From DASYPQ01 sp041488095 (GTDB taxonomy: Bacteria; Planctomycetota; UBA1135; GCA-002686595), in contig JBGPOP010000007.1 of NCBI GenBank assembly GCA_041488095.1, forward strand, positions 1 through 64,000: a DNA stretch of 64,000 nucleotides, given 5' to 3'. Shown piece by piece: positions 22,854 to 32,000 of the stretch. The notes beneath the pieces were generated by a model, which saw only the letters and a list, made by a program, of their open reading frames with translations, made no database searches and had not been told where the DNA came from. The position numbers and the translations under genes were made by a program. Within the stretch, counting starts at the first letter, position 1, and each line of letters starts with the position of its first letter.

Positions 22854-25747
22854 GCGGCTAGGACCTCATTCATCTCCCGGAGGAGCGGCGCGATCTGACC
22901 GCCGAACGCCCGCGCCGCCGCACCAAGCCCACCACGCTCCGCGAACGGCGTCGCGTCGAAGTCGTCCGTCGTGATCTCGACGCTCGTCGCGATGTGGTCG
23001 CGGATGGCCTCCAACCACGCCGTCTGCTCGGCCGTGAATGTTCGGCCAGCCGCGCCCTGAGCGTCGATCCAGCGATGGAATCTCTCGCGGACGTGGTCGG
23101 CGTAGGGCGCGAGTTCGTGGTCCCGCTGCACGGCGAAGCGAACGAGCGAGATCACGTCGGCGAGCTGGTCCGCCGCCAGGCGCGGGCGGACCCGCTGCGG
23201 GCGCACCTGCGCGTAGCAACGCCAGACGCGGTCGGTCGTGAAGTGCTCTGGCGCGTCGCGGAGTGCCTGCGCGAGGACCTTCACCTCGTCATAGCCGGGC
23301 CGCTTCGCCTGCGGGATGGAATAGTAGAAGCGCAGCGCCTCGATTTCGGCCTTATGCGTGGCGAGGTAGGTCTCGAACTCCTCGACGTACGTCCGCGCCG
23401 CCTTCTCCTGCGCGGCGGGCGCGCCGGAGAAGAGGAGTACGTCCTGGTTCTCCTCGTCGATGAGCATCTCGTCCTGACGGCGCGCTTCGAGGATCGCGGC
23501 CCGGAGCTTCGGATCGTGGAAAGGCATCACGGCCGTGCGGCCGAGGTCCCACGCGGCGTCGCCGAGCTGGATCTCCGTTGGACGCCAGTCCTCGGGAGGC
23601 GGCGTGCCGCCTGCCGCCGCCTTCTCGCGCGCGCGGGCGTGAAGCCCGTTCGGATCGAGCGTGCCGACAAGGTCCTGCGCGAGTTCCTCGATTGACCTCC
23701 CCCCCGAGGCCTGGTGGATGCGCTGGGCGTCGGCCGGGGTCACGTCCCTCGCAAGCCGCAGTAGCCGCGCCGCGAGTGTGGAGATGTAGTCCGGGTCCGC
23801 ACCGCCCGCCTTGATGTGGTCGAGCAGAGCCTCGAGCCGCACGCTGGGCGCTCGGTCGAGCGGCTGCGAGTCGATGAAGTCGTGCTCCGTCACGCCGACT
23901 GCGTCCACGACGACGAAGTGAGTCTTGGCCCCGGCGTCGGGCGTGACGCTCTTCATCTCCGTCTCGTCGCAGATCCGCACGCCGCGGCCCTTCATCTGCT
24001 CGAACAGGAGACGGCTCCTCACCGAGCGAAGGAAGAGCACCACCTCGACCGGGCGGATGTCGGTGCCGGTCGCGACCATGTCCACGGTAACCGCGACGCG
24101 CGGCCAGAAACTCCCGCGGAACTGTTGGATCATATCGGCCGGCTTGCCTTGTGCCTTGTACGTGATCTTGCGCGCGAACTCGTTCCCCTGCCCGAACTCC
24201 TCGCGAAGAATCGTCACGACGCGCTCGGCGTGGTCGTCGTCCTTGCAGAAGACGAGCGTTTTCGGCACCTCCGTGCGGCCAGGGAAGAGCGTCGGGAGGG
24301 CGTCGCGGAAGGCGCGGGCGACCGTCCGGATCTGGCTCGGGTTCGCGGCTGCGCGGTCGAGGGCGTCGGCGTCGTACGCGACGTCGTCCTCCAGCTCCAC
24401 GTCGCGGAAGAGCTGGCGGCGCTTGTCCACGGCCCGAACCAACTTGCCCGGCGCGGCTTCGATCTTCGCGCCCTGCCCGGTCACCTTGGTGCGGATGCGC
24501 CAAACCTCGTAGTCCACGTTCACGCCGTCGGCGACGGCGCGCGCGTGGTCGTAGCGCATGACCATGTTCTCGTTGAAGAAGCCGTACGTGAGCTTCGAGG
24601 GCGTCGCCGTGAGGCCAACGAGGAACGTGTCGAAGTACTCCAGCACCTGCCGCCAGCGGCTGTAGATGCTGCGGTGGCACTCGTCCACGAAGACCACGTC
24701 AAACGTCTCGGGCGGAAGAGCCGGGTTGTAGACGACGGGCGCGGACGTCGCCGGGCCAGCCCCGGAAGTGAACGCCGAGCCTTCTTCGTCGCCTGCGAAC
24801 TCGGTCTCGCCGCGCAGGATCGAGTAGAGACGCTGGATGGTGGTGATGACGACAGACGATGCCGGCGCGATCACGTTCGAGGTAAGCCGTTGGACGTTGT
24901 AGAGCTCTGGGAGCTTCCGGTGCGTGTCAGCAGTGACGTAGCCCTGGAACTCCTTCTCCGCCTGCTCGCCGAGGTTCGCACGGTCCACCAGGAAAAGAAC
25001 ACGCTTCGCTCCGGCGTACTTGAGGAGGCGGTAGACCTCGGCAACGGCGACGACCGTCTTGCCGGAGCCGGTTGCCATCTGGAGCAGCGAACGCGGGCGG
25101 TCGTCGCGGAGCGAGGTCTCTAGGTTCTGGACAGCCGTGATCTGCGCCTTGCGGAGGCCGGCCATCACGAGGGGTGGGAGCACCCGGAGACGGCTACGGA
25201 AAGTCGAAGGCCGCGTTGCGGCTGGGCCTTCAAGTAGGTCGGGCCACGCGGTAGTCACCTCGGCAACCCTGTCCGCAGTGATCCAGTCGCGGAGCGCGGT
25301 GGCCGCGAGCCAAGCGGCGAGCGTCTCGGGGCGGTGGATGTGCGGAATCTCGTCGTTGAGCGCAATGCGGCGACTGCGCGGCCGGGGGTCGAGAAGGTTG
25401 AAGAAGAGCGTCTGGCGGCCGTTGCTGAGGTAGTTGAACGGCAGCGGCCGGACCGGCACGCGCAGCGAGGGCGGCAGACCCTTCGTGTACTTCTCGGCTT
25501 GCGACTCCACGCCGGTCAGCGTCGCACCCTCTTTCTTTGCTTCGACCACGCCCACGGCCTGGCCGGCGAGGAACAGCAAGTAGTCGGCGTCACCGTGGCC
25601 GGGAGCCATCGGGAACTCGCGAACCGCCACGGCACGGTGCGCCCCGGATCCCGCCGAGAGGTTCATCGATGCGTAGTCCTGCACCGCCCAGCCGGAGGCG
25701 GCGAGAGCTGCGTCGATGCGCTGGCGAGCGGATTCCTCAGGCTTCAC
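22850..25747 (-). CDS. hsdR: Type I restriction endonuclease subunit
   Basis: 965 residues. The N-terminal nuclease domain carries the D...ExK pattern (GDADYLLF, then GVVEAKKEG). Superfamily 2 helicase motifs follow: Walker A LLQMATGSGKTVV, motif II DECHRSIY, motif III VGLTATPSK and motif VI QMKGRGVR. The C-terminal part ends in a helical domain of the HsdR/EcoEI_R_C type. It translocates and cuts DNA lacking the methyl mark. First gene of the hsd operon; the 250 bases upstream to the OLD gene probably hold the promoter. Confidence 0.95.
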   Translation of the reverse strand: MKPEESARQRIDAALAASGWAVQDYASMNLSAGSGAHRAVAVREFPMAPGHGDADYLLFLAGQAVGVVEAKKEGATLTGVESQAEKYTKGLPPSLRVPVRPLPFNYLSNGRQTLFFNLLDPRPRSRRIALNDEIPHIHRPETLAAWLAATALRDWITADRVAEVTTAWPDLLEGPAATRPSTFRSRLRVLPPLVMAGLRKAQITAVQNLETSLRDDRPRSLLQMATGSGKTVVAVAEVYRLLKYAGAKRVLFLVDRANLGEQAEKEFQGYVTADTHRKLPELYNVQRLTSNVIAPASSVVITTIQRLYSILRGETEFAGDEEGSAFTSGAGPATSAPVVYNPALPPETFDVVFVDECHRSIYSRWRQVLEYFDTFLVGLTATPSKLTYGFFNENMVMRYDHARAVADGVNVDYEVWRIRTKVTGQGAKIEAAPGKLVRAVDKRRQLFRDVELEDDVAYDADALDRAAANPSQIRTVARAFRDALPTLFPGRTEVPKTLVFCKDDDHAERVVTILREEFGQGNEFARKITYKAQGKPADMIQQFRGSFWPRVAVTVDMVATGTDIRPVEVVLFLRSVRSRLLFEQMKGRGVRICDETEMKSVTPDAGAKTHFVVVDAVGVTEHDFIDSQPLDRAPSVRLEALLDHIKAGGADPDYISTLAARLLRLARDVTPADAQRIHQASGGRSIEELAQDLVGTLDPNGLHARAREKAAAGGTPPPEDWRPTEIQLGDAAWDLGRTAVMPFHDPKLRAAILEARRQDEMLIDEENQDVLLFSGAPAAQEKAARTYVEEFETYLATHKAEIEALRFYYSIPQAKRPGYDEVKVLAQALRDAPEHFTTDRVWRCYAQVRPQRVRPRLAADQLADVISLVRFAVQRDHELAPYADHVRERFHRWIDAQGAAGRTFTAEQTAWLEAIRDHIATSVEITTDDFDATPFAERGGLGAAARAFGGQIAPLLREMNEVLAA

Positions 25748-25997
25748 AATGGACCGGATCGATCGCGCAGGTTACCGAGCACACCTCGCCCGCGCACGCC
25801 ACATGCCCCGACTCCTGTCGCGGAGGAAACCCGCCTCACGGCGATCAAGCCTGGCCTGGGCGAGTGCGGACCCGCCGAGCGCAACGCGGCGGCTCGCTGG
25901 CAGCGTCGTGTCGCCTATTTCCGTACGAGCCTTGCATACGGAGCATAGCGTCGAATCTCCAACGTGTCCTGAAGGCGCTCTCGCCCCAAGCGATCCT

Positions 25998-27971
25998 TCA
26001 CGTCCTCCGCACAAGCGTATTCAGGCGCTCGAACATCCTCTCGAACCTCGCCAGCGTCGACTCTGAAAGCCTCTCCGCCAGATCACTCGTGTGCTCCGCG
26101 AAGTAGCGAGCGGGCCGGTAGTGATTGAATCCCCCCCCCGACCGAAGCGGGTTCGCGGCGAGGAACTCGTCCACCCGCTCCAACACCCGAGGCTTGCGAC
26201 GATTCATCGAGGCCTGCGTGAGCGGGCGCGCCAGCGCTGAGCCGTACTCGGCATTCACGAGCCCGAGGTAGAACTCTTCCTCAAACATGTCCTCGATGTC
26301 GGCCTCCACCAGGCCCGTGAAGTCCGCGAACGTGAGCACCTGCTTCTTCTCGAGCAGCTTCCGCTTGTAGAGATTCTCGATCGGTTGGCGGTCCTTCTTC
26401 TGGTAGTCCACGAGCACCGCAACGTTCAGGTGCTTCTGCGCACCGATCAGCGCGACGAACGTCGGGACCTTGTCGGACCCCCCAACGGGCGTGATCGTCC
26501 ACTGTTCACTCAATCCAACGCGCCCGCGCTCCTCCATAATGGCGCTCATGGCCTGGAGGTAGAGCAGATCTGAAACGCCCTCCACGACGAGGCTGTTCGG
26601 CCCGATGAACAGCGTCTGGTATATCTCGTACCCGAGCGCTCCTTGGAGCGGGAAGAGGCTATCGCCCGTGGCTTGGAGAACATCGGTCAGCACCTTCGTG
26701 CCTTCCTGTTCGCGCGCGAGCTCCTCCTCGCCGTCGATGCTGCGATCTTGCACGATGCGCACTCGCTCGAAGTGCGTCGGCTCCACCATGAACGGCGAGT
26801 GTGTTGTGTAGATGAGCTGATGGTTTCCCTTGATCTCGCTCTCGAAGTACTCGAGGAGATCCTCTTGAGCCTTCCCATGGAGCGAGAGGCCGGGCTCGTC
26901 GAGCAGCAGGATGACCGGCTCCTTCCCACGCAACACGTCGCCGTACCACGCGAGGAACGAGAAGAACCACACGAAGCCCCGCGATCGCGTGCCGAGTTCC
27001 GTCGTCACCTTGTGCTTGCTGTCGTAGACGTCGCTCCAGATGTTCGTCCCGCTCCTCATCCCCTCGGGGTCCTCGGCACGGCCGGGCCTCACATCGAAGC
27101 GAAGCTCGAGGTAGCGATTCTGCGACCAGTACTTCACAACTTGCTTGGTCAGGTGGTTTCCGGCCCCTTCCAGACGGTTCTTGAGGTCGCGCGTACGAGA
27201 CGGGTTCAGAAGCTCATCCAGGTTGAGGCGTGCACGGTTGATGAGCCCCCACAGCGGGTAGTCGGAGGGAACGAGCTTTCTCTCTTGCGTGCGTTGCTTG
27301 AGCTGCTCGATGTTGGCCCTCCCCTTCATCTGGTAGTACTCGTCGAAGTAGAGGAACTTGGGGACCCGCGGCCGCAGAGCCTTCTTACACAGGTGCGGCC
27401 CGAATCCCTTCACCTGCGCGACCTCCTGCAACAGGGCGACGAGCTTCTTCACTGACTCGGTCTGCTCTACCGAGCGAAGGACCTCGAGCGCCGTTCCGAC
27501 CGAACCAGCTCCTTCCAACTGGCCCGTCACTTCCGGAGTGAGCTGGTGACGGGAGAGCACGTTCCGGAGGGCCGCTTCTTCGTCCACCACGCACGAGAGA
27601 AGAAGCTCGCCCTGGTACCCCTTCGACAAGGTGAGCAACCGATCCCGTAGAGCGCCCTCGCCGATTGCCTCGGTTACCACGGCGAGGTCCTCGGCCTCGA
27701 GCTCGAAGAGAGCTCGCGCCACTGTCGCGGGCTCCCTTTCCTTCGCCTCCACGGCTAGGCGGTAGTCTTCGACATCCCACCGGGGATAGTCGTCCGTCAC
27801 GCTGTACTTCGCATGGCCCTCGATCAGCGGGTTCAGCCGGTAGAGCGCTTGCAGAACCGCCGTCTTCCCGGCCTCGTTCTTTCCGACGAGGCACGTAATG
27901 TCGCCCACCTCGAACTCCTCAGAGTCGAGAACGCTCTGGAACTCTGTGACGTGTACCTTCTTGAGTTTCAT
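25998..27971 (-). CDS. OLD-family ATPase/TOPRIM nuclease
   Basis: 657 residues. An ABC/SMC-like ATPase domain has Walker A VGKNEAGKT at residues 29-37, a Walker B-like ILLLDEPGLSLH and a following THSPFM. The C-terminal TOPRIM domain has the conserved acid in LVVEGVSDLLYLQ and a VAVLVDYQKKD segment. This is the layout of OLD (overcoming lysogenization defect) nucleases and of GajA. The GajB helicase that would define Gabija is absent on both sides, so I call it an OLD-like nuclease. It lies upstream of hsdR on the same strand in a defence island; AGGGAGCAG precedes the ATG. Confidence 0.9.
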   Translation of the reverse strand: MKLKKVHVTEFQSVLDSEEFEVGDITCLVGKNEAGKTAVLQALYRLNPLIEGHAKYSVTDDYPRWDVEDYRLAVEAKEREPATVARALFELEAEDLAVVTEAIGEGALRDRLLTLSKGYQGELLLSCVVDEEAALRNVLSRHQLTPEVTGQLEGAGSVGTALEVLRSVEQTESVKKLVALLQEVAQVKGFGPHLCKKALRPRVPKFLYFDEYYQMKGRANIEQLKQRTQERKLVPSDYPLWGLINRARLNLDELLNPSRTRDLKNRLEGAGNHLTKQVVKYWSQNRYLELRFDVRPGRAEDPEGMRSGTNIWSDVYDSKHKVTTELGTRSRGFVWFFSFLAWYGDVLRGKEPVILLLDEPGLSLHGKAQEDLLEYFESEIKGNHQLIYTTHSPFMVEPTHFERVRIVQDRSIDGEEELAREQEGTKVLTDVLQATGDSLFPLQGALGYEIYQTLFIGPNSLVVEGVSDLLYLQAMSAIMEERGRVGLSEQWTITPVGGSDKVPTFVALIGAQKHLNVAVLVDYQKKDRQPIENLYKRKLLEKKQVLTFADFTGLVEADIEDMFEEEFYLGLVNAEYGSALARPLTQASMNRRKPRVLERVDEFLAANPLRSGGGFNHYRPARYFAEHTSDLAERLSESTLARFERMFERLNTLVRRT

Positions 27972-28009
27972 CTGCTCCCTCAGTGAGTTGGATTCGGCCT
28001 CAGTTCCGA

Positions 28010-28254
28010 CAAGCGCGGGCTGCTAACCAAATCCGCACTCTCTCTGACTCTCCGAGAGTTCGAGAGTCGTTGCGGTCGGGCTCCGGTCTCAGGTGGCCGG
28101 GTTGCGACCGAGGTGTCGATCGTTGCGATGCGAACGGAGATGTAACCAGACTCCGGAATGTTCGCGGATATGCGCGTTCCTGCGCGCGCATTCCGCTCAC
28201 CGTAAACCCGCGTCGGAGTTCGTGCTGCCATGTTTTTCGGGGTATGGCTCCCCG
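28010..28254. repeat. Candidate attachment site copy: ~230-bp arm plus tRNA-Asn 3' end
   Basis: This stretch is a diverged direct copy of 36996-37238. Shared strings include AACCAAATC, CTCTCCGAGAGTTCG, GTTGCGACCGAGGTGTCGAT, CCGTAAACCCGC and the final TGGCTCCCCG (28245-28254), which is exactly the last 10 bases of the tRNA-Asn gene with CCA. The palindrome CTCTCCGAGAG stands 197 bases before TGGCTCCCCG here and 196 bases in the other copy. This is the pattern of an element end next to a duplicated tRNA core. Confidence 0.7.
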
Positions 28255-28594
28255 AGCCCAACGCTGGTGCGAACTGCTCTCTCCTCGGGGGGCCGGTTCT
28301 CAGGTCCTCGGACGCCTGAGCGGGCACCCGGCTGAGGGTGGGGGATCCTCTCCGCGGAAGCGGGGGAGGAGGCACCCGGTCCCCATAGAGAGGAGGGAAA
28401 CCCCTGCCGGATAGGTTCCAGGGCCGGTCGGGTTGAACTTCTCCGTGGCTTCGAACAACTGGGCCGATGCTACGGTCTAAGGATCTTCGGCCGGTCAGCT
28501 CCCCCGACGGTCCCGCCGACCTCGATCCCCTCAGTGCCTCCGCCAGAGGGACTCTGGAACGGGGGCTGGCTGGCCACCGCTCGTGCGGCGAGCG
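28255..28594. other. Non-coding stretch after the candidate attachment site
   Basis: About 340 bases of GC-rich sequence with no credible gene, hairpin or repeat that I can support. Short open frames here have arginine- and proline-rich translations typical of non-coding high-GC DNA. Confidence 0.4.
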
Positions 28595-28714
28595 CTATCG
28601 ACCTGACGCCCTTCTCCCGAACGACGGTCCGAAGATCGCCCCGAGGATCCCGCCGACGAATCCAATGGCGCCGAGGATCAGCCCGCCGTAGAGGGCTCCC
28701 TTCAAACGGGACAT
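28595..28714 (-). CDS. Very small glycine-zipper-like membrane peptide, hypothetical
   Basis: 39 residues: MSRLKG, then a Gly-rich hydrophobic segment with GxxxG spacing (ALYGGLILGAIGFVGGILGA), then a basic end. It resembles the membrane part of small planctomycete/proteobacterial proteins with LGFVxGFFGP repeats, but is shorter. There is no good ribosome site. It lies directly downstream of a transposase remnant, so it may be a fragment. Confidence 0.3.
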   Translation of the reverse strand: MSRLKGALYGGLILGAIGFVGGILGAIFGPSFGRRASGR

Positions 28715-28824
28715 GTCGATGCGGCGCGAGGTTAGCGGACGAAGTACTTCGTCCCTCGCTTCGCCCCGGTCGTCTTGAGATTCTTGGCTGCCAGCAGCCT
28801 CGCAACCGGCTTCTTGAGGACGCT

Positions 28825-29098
28825 TCAGGTGTTCCATGTTGAGGTATCAGCGCGTGCGCCAGCGCGTACCGGCCATGTGCTGCGGGCGAGCGCCGACGAG
28901 CACCAGCGCGGACTGTCCGTCGGGGGAAGCAGGCCACGGCTCGCGTGCCTCGCCTGATCTCGCGAATGATCCGCTCCATGGGGTTGTTCGTCCGGATGCG
29001 CCGCCAGTGCTCGTCGGGGAGGGCGTAGAGGGCGCGCCCGGCACGCGCCTCGGGGATGGCTTTCCACGGATTGGAAGATTTCGACCGAGTCTGCTCGT
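28825..29098 (-). pseudogene. C-terminal remnant of an IS256-family transposase
   Basis: Reading the minus strand, WKAIPEA, LPDEHWRRIRTNNPMERI and REIRRGTRAV match the C-terminus of IS256/mutator-type transposases. The match then shifts frame to PDGQSALVLVGAR and HMAGTRWRTR, and after an in-frame TGA ends in YLNMEHLKRP. The catalytic DDE region is missing. So the fragment has one frameshift, one nonsense codon and a 5' truncation. It lies between the candidate attachment site and the CHAT protein gene. Confidence 0.8.
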
Positions 29099-29099
29099 C

Positions 29100-32000
29100 T
29101 TAGTTTGGATCTCCAGTCAGGACCCAGGCAGCCCAGTCCCGCGTCGTGTATTTCGGCCCCCCGCTCTCATCCTTCTCGTTCCTGATCTTCATCTTCGCCT
29201 CCCACAGCGCCTGCCACTTGGGCTTCTTCTCCCCCCAGAGGCGGCGGTAGAAGTCGAGCATCAACTCCTTCGTCGCCTCGTCGGGCACCCTCCAGAGTGA
29301 AGTGATCACGGAGCGCGCTCCGGCCATCTGGAGTGCCTTCTGGAGGGAAGCGACGCCCTGTCCCGCCCTGCGCACCCCTACGTTGGTGTCGCAAGCCGAA
29401 AGGACTGCCAACTCGCAGTTGGTAAGGTTCAGAGTCGAGATTTCCTCCGCCGTGATCAGGCCCGGCACGCGACCGATGGCGTTTTCCGGCAGGTTCGCAC
29501 CTGCCAGCGCGAGCCCGCACAGGAGCATCGGGCTCATTCCCTTCACCTGCTCCTCGCCGCTCAGACGCAGGCCCAGGCCCGACTTCTTGTCGAGCGGCTC
29601 TGGATCACTCCAAGATCGGATCGACTCGGGCGCAAACCACCCGTGCGTCGCGATGTGCAGCCAGCGAGCCCTTGGCGCGAGTTCCTCGAGCGCCTCGCGC
29701 GAAGCTTTGCGCCGCTCCAGCACCAGGGCCGGGCGCCCGTCCTTGTAGATCTCCTTGTAAAGCACGCCGATGCCGCGCGCTTCGTCGCCGGTGTGCATTA
29801 ATGGCTCGAAGCCGCGCTCCCACGGCGTGCCGCGCAGAAGCCCTGCGGTTTGGATCGGTCTCGGCCCCTCGATCACCGCGACTTCCTCATCAGAGAGCGC
29901 GAGCGGTGGGAGGTTGAACGAAGCCCCCCCGATCGCGACGAGCGCCGTTCCCGTCGGCGCGGGTGATTTCCTGGAGAGCTCCATGAGCGTCGCTCGTGTC
30001 TCGATCCGCCAGAGATCGCCGACGAGCCCTCTCGAGTCCGCAAGCGGCAGCACCTCAAGCGGTACGAGGTGCAGCACGTCGTCGAGCGCGACGATAAGCC
30101 GCCGGCAGCCCTCCAGCTTCCCAAGCAGCGGATCAAAAATCAGAGCGCGGAGCCGCTCGCCGTTCACACGCAGTCCGGCAGGACTGGCCAAACGGGCCGT
30201 AACGCCTACGCCGCGACTCTCGCCAGCTCCAAGCGCGGCCCGCCATTCCCTTGCGACCTGCTCGACGGGCTCGATCGCGCCGAACTCGACTCGCTCGACA
30301 TTGCCTCCTTCGCGAACAACGAAGGCACACAGGCTCTCAGTGGAGGTCTCCTGCGCTGCGCCGGGCGGAAACTCCGAGCGCGTGTAGCGCCTGTACGCGA
30401 CCAACGCGTCGCTTGCGGTCAAGGTCGAGGCCAGCGCATCGCACTCGAACGCTATCGGATTCTCCCTATCCGCCGCGTGTTCCCGGGCGTACGCAACGAG
30501 CCTCCGCTCCGCCTCGTCTCGCTTTCGGACCGCTGCGCTAAACTCGTCCGCCAAGCCCATTCCCTGCACGAGCCCTGCGCTCTCCTGAACCGCCACGTGC
30601 AGCTCGGAGCGCAGCTTCTCGCAGCGCTCGTCCCCGCGAGCCATGAGCGCGAGCTCAGCCGATGCCATGGCCGCCCCGCGCGTGGTTTCGGAGAGGCCGA
30701 AGGCTTGGCTCTCGAGCACCGGATCACTCGGGAAGACGCCATAGCCTGCAGCGAAGGAGAACGACTCCCCTAGGCGGAACTGGAAAGCCGCGCAGCGCTC
30801 CTCCGCCTCGCGACTCGAGGAGCTGAGGAGCACCTGCCGGTAAAAGCGGGTCCAACCGCGCGTGAAGGCACCAGCGAGTTCCACGAATCTCTTCCTCTCT
30901 CCGTCCAACCTCGTGCCTCCCCACCCCTCGCGAACGATTCCCGCGGCGACCGTGCGGGCGAGATCTCCCCGCGCTCTCTGGAGCTCGGGGTGGTCGTCCG
31001 GTAGCGTTCGCGAGGATATCTCGAGCGCAGTCTCCTCCAGTGTTCGCGCGCCTTGAATGTCGCCCTGAAGAAGGAGCGTGGCGGCGAGGTTCAGTCGGAT
31101 CGTTTGGAGATCGGGATGGTCCTCGGGCAGCTTGCGCGAGAACACCTCGAGCACCTTCTCCTCGAGCCCCCGTGCACCTTGGAGATCGCCCTGGACGTGG
31201 AGCGTGGCGGCGAGGCCTAGCCGCACTTTCTGGAGCTCGGGGTGGTCCTCCGGCAGCGTCCGCGAGGTAATCTCGAGCACCTCTTCGAACAGCGCCCGTG
31301 CCCCTTCGATGTCGCCCTGGTCGAAGTGCGTGTTGGCGAGGTTCAGCCGCGCCCCTTGGAGGTCTGGGTGGTCCTCCGGCAGTGTTCGCGAGTAGATCTC
31401 GAGCACCCTTTCTTGGAGCACTCGCGCGCCTTGGAGGTCGCCCTGCACGAGAAGCGTGTTTGCGAGGTTCATTCGCGCCGCCTGAAGGTCGGGGTGGTGC
31501 TCCGGTAGCGTTCGCGAGGAGACTTCGAGCACCTTCTCTTCGAGTCCCCGCGCACGTTGGAGGTCGCCCTGATCGCGGAGGGTGTTGGCGAGGTTTGCCC
31601 GTGCCCCTTGGAGGTCGGGGTGGTCGTCCGGCAACGTCCGCGAGTAGACCTCGAGCACCTTCTCGTATAGCGCCCGCGCCCCTTCCATATCCCCTTGGAC
31701 GAAGAGTTCGCCTGCGAGATTCCCCCGCGCCCTCTGGAGATAGGGGTGGTCGTCGAGCAGGGTCATCGAGCAGACCTTGAGCACTTTCTCGTAAAGCGCC
31801 CGCGCCCGTTCGAGATCCCCCTGCACGAAGAGCGTGTTCGCAAGGTTCTGCCGCGCAGTCTGGAGGTCGGGATGGTCGTCCGGCAGCGTCCTCGAGGAGA
31901 CCTCGAGCACCTTTTCCTGAAGCTCCCGCGCACGTTGGAGGTCGCCCTGTTCGCGGAGCGTGCTGGCGAGGTTGCTCCGCGCACTCTGAAGATCGGGGTG

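Noticed and set aside
25998..27971. Gabija system
   Set aside because: The ATPase/TOPRIM protein resembles GajA, but no UvrD-like GajB is adjacent; the neighbours are hsdR and the attachment arm.
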